Source: Rickettsia typhi (lineage in GTDB: Bacteria; Pseudomonadota; Alphaproteobacteria; Rickettsiales; UBA1997). Taken from it: a stretch of DNA of 13,700 nucleotides. The notes under the pieces are model-generated. The model saw only the letters and a list, made by a program, of their open reading frames with translations, was not told the DNA's origin and did no database searches. Of the stretch, positions 7,676 to 12,711 are shown one piece after another. The position numbers were made by a program, and so were the translations under genes. The number at the start of each line of letters is the position of its first letter. Positions within the stretch are counted from its first letter, which is position 1. The stretch is taken from NCBI GenBank assembly GCA_945898025.1, contig CAMDGT010000008.1:1-13700 (forward strand), read 5' to 3'.

Positions 7676-8407
7676 ATGGCAGGACACTCGCAATTCGCTA
7701 ATATTAAGCATCGTAAAGGTGCTCAGGATGCTAAAAAAGCTAAAATATTTACTAAAATACTAAGAGAAATAACCGTATCCGCAAAATCTGGACAACCAGA
7801 TCCTAATTTCAATCCTCGCTTAAGAAATGCAATTATTGAAGCTAGAAATCATAATTTGCCAAAAGATAGAGTGGAGGCGGCAATTAAAAAAGTTATTGCC
7901 GGCAATGATACTGATAATTTTGAAGAAATTCGCTATGAAGGTTATGGAATAAACGGTGTTGCTGTAATAGTTGAGGCACTAACCGATAACCGCAATCGCA
8001 CTGCTAGCGAGGTGAGAAGTATTTTTGCTAAAAATGGCGGTGTTCTTGGTGAAACTGGTTCCGTAGGGTTTTTATTTGAAAGAATAGGAATTATAAAATT
8101 TTTCAGAAACAATATGTCAAATGATGTTTTTTTTGATATAGCAATTGAAGCTGGTGCAAGCGATGTTTATAGCGATGAAGAGTTTCATATTGCGATTACT
8201 AATCCCGATAATTTTATCAATAGTCGTGATTTTTTAATAGAAAAGCTTGGCGATTCAGTTTCTGCAAAGCTTGACTGGAAAGCTAAAAACACTGTTGAGC
8301 TTGGTTATGAAAAGGCTCAAACTATTGCTAAGATGATAGATGCCCTAGAAGATTGCGATGATGTTCAAAATGTAACCGCCAATTATGTGTTCATTGACAA
8401 TAATTAG
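7676..8407 (+). CDS. yebC: YebC/PmpR family protein
   Basis: A full-length (243 residues) cytoplasmic YebC family protein. The invariant N-terminus MAGHSQFANIKHRKGAQDAK (1-20) and the core motifs RYEGYGINGVAVIVEALTDN (84-103) and FAKNGGVLGETGSVGFLF (116-133) are all present. Family members have been described as DNA-binding regulators (PmpR) and, more recently, as ribosome-associated factors that help translation of proline stretches; the sequence does not decide which applies. In many alphaproteobacteria yebC is followed by ruvC; here the sequence downstream is taken over by IS elements about 100 bp after the stop, so any such neighbour has been displaced or was never there. It closes the yidC-ccmC-fdxA-yebC run. 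Confidence 0.97.
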   Translation: MAGHSQFANIKHRKGAQDAKKAKIFTKILREITVSAKSGQPDPNFNPRLRNAIIEARNHNLPKDRVEAAIKKVIAGNDTDNFEEIRYEGYGINGVAVIVEALTDNRNRTASEVRSIFAKNGGVLGETGSVGFLFERIGIIKFFRNNMSNDVFFDIAIEAGASDVYSDEEFHIAITNPDNFINSRDFLIEKLGDSVSAKLDWKAKNTVELGYEKAQTIAKMIDALEDCDDVQNVTANYVFIDNN

Positions 8408-8466
8408 CGGTTAATTTTTAGCCAACTATATACTTTGTTAACCAAAACAGTTTACTTTTAAAAAGT

Positions 8467-8509
8467 TATAGTTTATAACAAATCAAGTTAAATTATTGTT
8501 ATAACTATA
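8467..8509. repeat. Imperfect inverted repeat before the IS1595-type ORF
   Basis: TATAGTTTATAAC (8467-8479) and GTTATAACTATA (8498-8509) are inverted copies with one extra T in the left arm, around an 18-nt loop. It ends at the first base of the transposase start codon, so it could be a leader hairpin of the IS or part of its end. The rest of 8408-8508 shows no gene. Confidence 0.6.
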
Positions 8510-8912
8510 TGAATTTATTAAATTTTCAAAAGAAATTCGCAGATGAGCAAGCTTGTACAGATTGGCTTATCAATGAAAATTTGGTTCAAAAGAAAATATG
8601 ACTTGCCCACATTGTGATTGTAATAAAACATACAAGTTTAAAAACGACAAAACCTTTAAATGCTCATCTTGTTTAAAACAATTTTCAATTCGTATAGGTA
8701 CGATTTTTGAAGACTCAAATGCTCCACTTTTAAAATGGTTTTTTGCAATTTATCTTTTCACATCTTTGAAAAAAGGAATTTCATCAATTCAACTATCAAA
8801 ATATATTGGAGTTACTCAAAAGACAGCTTGGTTTATACTACAAAGAATTAGAGTTGCAATGGAAGATGAAACAATTCAATTTGAAGGTATATCTGAAATT
8901 GATGAAGTATAA
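8509..8912 (+). pseudogene. IS1595-type transposase remnant, frameshifted and truncated
   Basis: The reading frame from ATG 8509 encodes MNLLNFQKKFADEQACTDWL and ends at TGA 8599-8601. The rest continues from ATG 8598 in another frame to TAA 8910-8912. Together they match the start of IS1595/ISXO2-like transposases: a short N-terminal helix, a zinc ribbon (CPHC and CSSC, residues 3-6 and 22-25 of the second frame), and KKGISSIQLSKYIGVTQKTA (55-74), a helix-turn-helix-like part. It stops at EIDEV, exactly where the DDE catalytic core with its first aspartate begins in the family. The cut coincides with the end of the IS3-family element: the last bases of the ORF (TATAA) are that IS. The A-rich CAAAAGAAAA at the frame break points to a small indel. 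No intact IS1595 copy is present, so the gene is dead. Confidence 0.88.
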
Positions 8913-8950
8913 TGCCCCCCAAAAACTAGACCAAATTTTTGCTTTATTAT

Positions 8951-8995
8951 AGGAGAAAATTTATGGATTTTATCCATAAATTTTTTTATTATTAA
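8951..8995 (+). CDS. Possible 10-codon leader ORF with ribosome binding site
   Basis: AGGAG (8951-8955) lies 7 nt before ATG 8963, which opens MDFIHKFFYY and a TAA stop at 8993-8995. It is one of the few well-formed Shine-Dalgarno and start combinations in the window, and the codons overlap a 13-bp hairpin. It may be a leader peptide coupled to that hairpin, or chance. No known family; too short for any other evidence. Confidence 0.3.
   Translation, partial: RRKFMDFIHKFFYY
8956..8987 (+). terminator. Hairpin with T-run in the IS3 leader
   Basis: A 13-bp perfect stem (8956-8968 with 8972-8984) around loop TTT, its right arm ending in a run of seven T (8981-8987). It lies between the left IS end and orfA and has the form of an intrinsic terminator, though the stem is AT-rich with two GC pairs. 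It could shield the transposase from outside transcription. Confidence 0.5.
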
Positions 8996-9017
8996 TAAAA
9001 ATAATTTGGTTAAATTT

Positions 9018-9314
9018 ATGTCAAAAATACGCAAAAAACACAGTAAAGAATTTAAGTTCAAGGTAGCGATTGAAGCTATAAAAGAACAAAAAACAACCGC
9101 TATGATTTGTAAAGAATTTTGTGTTTGTGAAAGCCAAGTAAATGCTTGGAAAAAACAATTAAAAGAAAGTGGTTCTTATATTTTTGAAAATAATATAAAT
9201 TCTTCTAAAATCAAGAACCAAGATGATCTAGAGGCTAAAATAAAAGAGTTAAATGAATATATCGGCGAATTATCTGTAGAAAATAAATTCTTTAAAAAAA
9301 AATTAAATTTTTAA
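9018..9314 (+). CDS. IS3-family transposase OrfA
   Basis: The DNA-binding subunit of the IS3-type transposase. From the ATG at 9018 it is 98 residues; a TTG four codons upstream is also in frame, but the ATG gives the usual MSKIRKKHSKEFK start. Residues 1-50 form the helix-turn-helix of the family (HSKEFKFKVAIEAIKEQKTT, then CKEFCVCESQVNAWKKQL). A C-terminal leucine-zipper-like coiled coil (LEAKIKELNEYIGELSVENK) follows. It ends in three lysines encoded by an A9 run and then LNF. In IS3 elements this gene makes the frameshift fusion OrfAB as well as OrfA alone, and OrfA usually represses or modulates transposition. Confidence 0.93.
   Translation: MSKIRKKHSKEFKFKVAIEAIKEQKTTAMICKEFCVCESQVNAWKKQLKESGSYIFENNINSSKIKNQDDLEAKIKELNEYIGELSVENKFFKKKLNF
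9294..9302 (+). promoter_or_regulatory. A9 slippery run for -1 frameshifting between orfA and orfB
   Basis: Nine A at 9294-9302 span three lysine codons of orfA. A -1 slip there enters the orfB frame, which is open from just after the TAA at 9293-9295 and reads through KFLNKEQKMQMIDQ into orfB. This matches the usual IS3-family mechanism. Confidence 0.75.
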
Positions 9315-9328
9315 ATAAAGAACAAAAA

Positions 9329-10159
9329 ATGCAAATGATTGACCAAAGCTTTAACGATTTGAGTTTAAGAGAACAATTTTTTCTCTTAAACTTGAATCGG
9401 AGCAGTTATTATTATCAAGCAATTGAGCCAAATGATATTGATCAAAATATCGCTAATAAAATCAACGAATTATGGCTTAAATATCCATTTTATGGTTATC
9501 GCAAGATTACAGCAGTTCTAAGGCGTGAGGGATTTCTAGTTAATCATAAAAAAGTTTTTCGTTTAATGGGGGAAATGAATTTGAGTGCAATATTTCCTAG
9601 AGCTAATAAAAACAAATGGATCAAAGCAAATCAATCACAATATCCTTATTTATTGAAAGATTTAGCGATAGAAAAAACCAATCAAGTTTGGGCTACAGAT
9701 ATTACTTATATAAGGATTCATAGTGGTTTTGTTTATTTTTTGGCGATAATAGATTTATACAGCAGATTTATTTTATCGGCATATTTATCAACCAGCTTGG
9801 AAGCTGATTTTTGCGTTGAAATGTTAAAAATATCTTTAGAAAAATATCAAAATCCAGAAATATTTAATACCGATCAAGGTAGCCAGTTTACTAGCTTTAA
9901 ATGGTGCGATTTATTAAAGGAAAAAAATATAAAAATTAGTCATGATGGTAAAGGCAGGTGCTTTGACAATATTGTAAATGAAAGGTTGTGGCGAACTGTA
10001 AAATATGAAGAAGTTTATCTTAAAAGTTATAATTCTGTAAATGAAGCAAGAATGCAATTAATGGATTTTGTAGAGTTTTATAATCATCAAAGACCGCATC
10101 AATCTTTGAAATACAAAACTCCTGCTGAAGTTTATTTTGCAAAAAAAATTGCAAATTAA
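9329..10159 (+). CDS. IS3-family transposase OrfB (DDE integrase core)
   Basis: The catalytic part of the transposase, 276 residues. It shows the HTH_21-like segment (ELWLKYPFYGYRKITAVLRR, 46-65) and then the retroviral-integrase-type core. The catalytic triad is intact: Asp124 in WATDITYI, Asp182 in NTDQGSQF and Glu218 in NERLWRTVKYEEVY; the 35-residue spacing between the last two is the classic DD(35)E. The C-terminal HQRPHQSLKYKTPAEVYF is also typical. The frame is -1 relative to orfA, so the active enzyme is probably the OrfAB fusion; the ATG at 9329 might give OrfB alone. No internal stop or frameshift is seen, so the element may still be active. Confidence 0.96.
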   Translation: MQMIDQSFNDLSLREQFFLLNLNRSSYYYQAIEPNDIDQNIANKINELWLKYPFYGYRKITAVLRREGFLVNHKKVFRLMGEMNLSAIFPRANKNKWIKANQSQYPYLLKDLAIEKTNQVWATDITYIRIHSGFVYFLAIIDLYSRFILSAYLSTSLEADFCVEMLKISLEKYQNPEIFNTDQGSQFTSFKWCDLLKEKNIKISHDGKGRCFDNIVNERLWRTVKYEEVYLKSYNSVNEARMQLMDFVEFYNHQRPHQSLKYKTPAEVYFAKKIAN

Positions 10160-10196
10160 TTTCACGCGAATTAGCGTGGTGGTGTTTAAAAGATTT

Positions 10197-10221
10197 CGAT
10201 AAATTTTAACAAAATTTATCG
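10197..10221. repeat. Perfect 11-bp-stem inverted repeat near the right IS end
   Basis: CGATAAATTTT (10197-10207) and AAAATTTATCG (10211-10221) enclose AAC. A second small stem, CACGC/GCGTG (10163-10167, 10174-10178), precedes it. They lie between orfB and the right end, where they could end the transposase transcript or block incoming antisense transcription; there is no T-run after either. Confidence 0.7.
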
Positions 10222-10271
10222 AGGATTACTCCTATCGTGGAGAAAAAAATTGGTCTGGCTGGATGGGTGAA

Positions 10272-11000
10272 CTATACTTTATGATTAGACTTAAAAAAAC
10301 TTTCTTTTATAAGTGTGCTTAAAATATTATCAGCTTTTGATGGATTAAAAGCATCCCTGCCAAAGTACGGCGAGTCATCTAATAACTTGTTATATTGCTT
10401 CACATAATCTTTTATATTGTTGGCAACAGTTTTATTTTTTAATAGCTCTAAAACTTTTTCATTAAAAATTGTGGAATATTTAATTGTGGAATATTTAACA
10501 TCAACGAAATCGTTATCTTTAATTGCAATTTTACCCAAGAATTCAAAAAAATTACCATTTGTATCTTTAAAATCAGATAATATTGTTTTTTCAATTTTAT
10601 CTTGTTTTACACCAGATGCTCTATTGAGTGCCAATGTTAAGGATTTTTTAGTCAATACAATGCTGTCAAATATTTTGTCATATTCCTTTTTTCGTTCGTC
10701 ATCGACAAGCAATTTTGATGCATTCTTAGATTCATAAAATGACTCATAAGGCTTAATAACAAAAATATCATTACTTGTAATCTCATCATCGCCGAATTTA
10801 ATATCATATTCAGATTTTAGACCGTGCAACTCATCCCGAGGTTCTGATTTTTGTTGTAACTGAAAAAATGTCCGTGCAAAAGAAGTTTTCATTACACCAT
10901 TTGAAGCATATATGACAAAAGTTTTACATTCTGAAAAATCAAAATCTTGTTCTAGGCTTTTAATTCCGTAGCAGTTTTTAAGTTTGATATTTAATTTCAT
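10272..11000 (-). pseudogene. AAA-type ATPase (RloC/AAA_13-like), 3' end lost to the IS
   Basis: The remaining 242 residues are the N-terminal part of a large P-loop ATPase of the kind often annotated AAA_13 or 'ATP-binding protein'. CYGIKSLEQDFDF and VIYASNGVMKTSFARTF (29-45) hold the P-loop, written NGVMKTS where the textbook form is GxGKT/S; I recall this variant in relatives. NDIFVIKPY and long charged helices (coiled-coil-like) follow. Walker B, the ABC-type signature and any effector domain, expected in a protein of roughly 650-800 residues, are missing. The frame ends at TAG 10272-10274, whose bases belong to the IS end, right after FFKSNHKV, a point at which relatives continue. A 15-bp tandem duplication (10467-10496) doubles KYSTI. 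Relatives are found in restriction or anti-phage loci, but a specific role cannot be claimed. A product may still be made but is unlikely to work. Confidence 0.75.
10467..10496. repeat. Exact 15-bp tandem duplication in the ATPase gene
   Basis: AATTGTGGAATATTT occurs twice in direct succession (10467-10481, 10482-10496). It keeps frame and doubles five residues (KYSTI KYSTI) of the minus-strand ATPase remnant. Confidence 0.95.
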
Positions 11001-11035
11001 TTCAATAGGAGGCGATTAAGAGGTTGATCGTTGCT

Positions 11036-11062
11036 ATGATAGTCGGTATTTCTAATTGTCAA
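11036..11062 (-). promoter_or_regulatory. Candidate promoter of the truncated ATPase gene
   Basis: On the minus strand TTGACA (11057-11062), a perfect -35, precedes TATCAT (11036-11041) by 15 bp, two bases short of ideal. A leader of about 30 nt would lead to the ATG at 11000. The rest of 11001-11176 is AT-rich without a recognisable gene. Confidence 0.4.
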
Positions 11063-11176
11063 GGTAAAAGCATATTTTGCAAATCAATCTATAGCTATGA
11101 TATTAAAATTTATAATTTATAATTTAATTTATTGGGTTGATTTTGGGGCATTCTTCTTGTTGCAAATTGGCAATTC

Positions 11177-11698
11177 TTATTCTTTGTGATAGGGGTGTCC
11201 TGCAATAATGGTTTGGGCTCGATAAATTTGTTCAATTAATATTATGCGGGCAATCATATGAGGCATTGTCATTGCTCCTAGGGATAGTTGCAAATTTGCC
11301 AATTCTAAAACTTCTTTAGCTAAGCCAAAAGCTCCGCCGATTACAAAATTAAGTTCCGAGCAACCATTTAATTGATAATCCGCAATTATTTTACTAAAAT
11401 TAAAGCTTGAAAATTGTTTACCGTTTTCATCAAGAGCAATTAATTTTGAATTATTGCTAAATTTTGAGTTGCTTTTATAAGCCTTGATAATTAACATTGC
11501 TTCGGCTTTTTTATATTGCTCGATTTCATTATTATTGAAATTTTTCGTTGAGCTTTTTAAATTAATTTCAATAATTTCTAATTTCCATTTTAATCTTTTT
11601 TGATAATCTTTTAAAATGGTTTGAAATGAAGAATCAAGATTTCCTGAACCTAGTTTTCCTGAGCCTAGTTTTCCACAGGCAATAACATTAATTTTCAT
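11177..11698 (-). CDS. rlmH: 23S rRNA pseudouridine1915-N3 methyltransferase RlmH
   Basis: A SPOUT-class methyltransferase that modifies pseudouridine 1915 of 23S rRNA on assembled ribosomes. The C-terminal half shows the knotted SAM site (NFVIGGAFGLAKEVLE), then LSLGAMTMPHMIARIILIEQ and the conserved end AGHPYHKE. I take the ATG at 11696-11698, which gives MKINVIACGK, the expected beginning; the longer frame to 11722 adds eight atypical residues and would overlap bioB. From this start it is 173 residues against about 155 usual. Part of the excess is an insertion after GK made of a doubled KLGSG, encoded by a 15-bp tandem duplication near 11641-11670. The gene diverges from bioB with an 11-bp gap, so its promoter lies inside bioB codons. 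No Shine-Dalgarno site. Confidence 0.96.
   Translation of the reverse strand: MKINVIACGKLGSGKLGSGNLDSSFQTILKDYQKRLKWKLEIIEINLKSSTKNFNNNEIEQYKKAEAMLIIKAYKSNSKFSNNSKLIALDENGKQFSSFNFSKIIADYQLNGCSELNFVIGGAFGLAKEVLELANLQLSLGAMTMPHMIARIILIEQIYRAQTIIAGHPYHKE
11641..11670. repeat. 15-bp tandem duplication near the rlmH 5' end
   Basis: TTCCTGAACCTAGTT (11641-11655) is followed by TTCCTGAGCCTAGTT (11656-11670), 14 of 15 identical, then a partial TTCC. In frame it encodes the doubled KLGSG of RlmH. Confidence 0.92.
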
Positions 11699-11709
11699 AA
11701 TTTTCAAAT

Positions 11710-12711
11710 ATGATTGAAGCAAGTTTTAGTAGGGTTGGTAGTCAAGATTATAATATTGAGAATTCTCAAACATTAATTCGCCACGATTTTACAGTTGAAG
11801 AAATATTATCTCTATTCGATTTACCTTTCAATGATTTAATTCTTAAATCTGCCCAAATTCACCGTAAAGTTCATCCGGCTAATCAAGTGCAAGTTAGTAG
11901 TTTATTGAGTATAAAAACTGGTTCTTGTCCAGAAAATTGTAAATATTGTCCGCAATCGGCGCACTATAACACTGGGCTTGAAAAAGAGCAATTGATGGCG
12001 ATTGACAAAATTATTGAATCGGCGATTGATGCTAAAAATGCAGGAGCTTCTCGTTTTTGCATGGGTGCAGCATGGAGAAGCCTTAACGATAGAGATGTTG
12101 ATCAAATTTGTAAAATAGTGCAATCGGTAAAAGAAACTGGTCTTGAAACCTGCATGACTCTCGGCATGCTAACAGCAGAGCAAAGCTCTAAATTAAAAGA
12201 TGCGGGGCTTGATTTTTATAATCACAATATTGATACTTCGCCCGAATTTTATTCAGAAATCATTACCACCCGCAACTTTTCTGATAGGCTTCAAACCCTT
12301 GAAAATGTTAGAAAATCTGGAATCAATGTGTGTAGTGGGGGAATTGTCGGCATGGGGGAATCCCGTATCGATAGAGCCAGAATGTTGATTATACTTGCTA
12401 ATTTGCCTAGCCATCCGCAATCAGTTCCAATTAATATGCTGGTAAAAGTAGCGGGAACTCCGCTTGAGAATATTGAAAATCTTGATCATTTTGAATTTGT
12501 TAGAACTATCGCTATTGCTAGAATTATGATGCCAGAATCGGTAGTGAGATTATCAGCGGGAAGAAATGAAATGAACGAACAAACTCAAGCTTTGTGTTTT
12601 CTTGCGGGAGCCAATTCAATTTTTTATGGTGAAAAGCTCCTAACCACCGACAATCCAGAAATAGCAAGAGATCAAGAATTATTTAATAAATTAGGAATTG
12701 TTGCAAAATAA
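11710..12711 (+). CDS. bioB: Biotin synthase BioB
   Basis: A radical SAM enzyme that inserts sulfur into dethiobiotin to form biotin. The 333 residues contain the radical SAM motif CPENCKYC with Cys73, Cys77 and Cys80 binding the [4Fe-4S] cluster. The ligands of the sulfur-donating [2Fe-2S] cluster are all kept: Cys117 ([10 protein letters not shown]), Cys148 ([11 protein letters not shown]), Cys208 ([14 protein letters not shown]) and Arg280 (VVRLSAGR). Each is exactly 20 beyond its E. coli position (97, 128, 188, 260). The extra 20 residues come from the N-terminus before [10 protein letters not shown] (23-32); no later ATG would give a shorter normal start, and an in-frame TAA lies at 11698-11700. 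No other bio gene is in the window, so biotin genes are scattered or the pathway is partial. The stop abuts the dnaB start. Confidence 0.99.
   Translation: MIEASFSRVGSQDYNIENSQTLIRHDFTVEEILSLFDLPFNDLILKSAQIHRKVHPANQVQVSSLLSIKTGSCPENCKYCPQSAHYNTGLEKEQLMAIDKIIESAIDAKNAGASRFCMGAAWRSLNDRDVDQICKIVQSVKETGLETCMTLGMLTAEQSSKLKDAGLDFYNHNIDTSPEFYSEIITTRNFSDRLQTLENVRKSGINVCSGGIVGMGESRIDRARMLIILANLPSHPQSVPINMLVKVAGTPLENIENLDHFEFVRTIAIARIMMPESVVRLSAGRNEMNEQTQALCFLAGANSIFYGEKLLTTDNPEIARDQELFNKLGIVAK

Larger units (their letters stand above)
8908..10276 (+). mobile_element. IS3-family insertion sequence, about 1.37 kb
   Basis: The element carries orfA and orfB and imperfect terminal inverted repeats of about 33 bp (8908-8940 and 10244-10276; 23 of 33 positions match by eye), both beginning TATA and sharing AGACCAA about 20 bp in. 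The layout of a C-rich tract followed by a GAC element resembles IS150-group ends as I remember them, although the usual terminal TG is TA here. The bases just outside, AAG on the left and CTT on the right, are not a direct repeat, so no target duplication is seen. The left flank is a truncated IS1595-type gene and the right flank a truncated ATPase gene. Exact ends could be off by a few bases: the inverted match extends three more bases outward (AAG/CTT), and a TG-based reading would put the left end at 8913. Confidence 0.85.

Noticed and set aside
7338..7711. Long minus-strand reading frames opposite fdxA and the start of yebC
   Set aside because: They lie antisense to clear, motif-bearing genes and show no recognisable protein features of their own.
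8409..8443. GGTTAA/TTAACC inverted repeat after yebC as a terminator
   Set aside because: Six-base arms around a 23-nt loop with no T-run are easily found by chance in this composition.
8908..10276. Composite transposon made of the IS1595-type and IS3-type elements with cargo
   Set aside because: Only one IS3 copy is present, the IS1595-type part is a fragment, and no cargo gene lies between them.
10417..10737. Plus-strand 106-codon frame in the ATPase region
   Set aside because: It is the complement of the ATPase frame, which has a P-loop and family-like motifs; the plus-strand frame has none.
11007..11125. Short plus-strand ORF after AGGAGG (TTG 11024 or ATG 11036; contains GISNCQGKSIFC)
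   Set aside because: At most about 32 codons, no recognisable family, ribosome binding site spacing is poor, and it overlaps the likely promoter of the opposite gene; chance is the simpler explanation.
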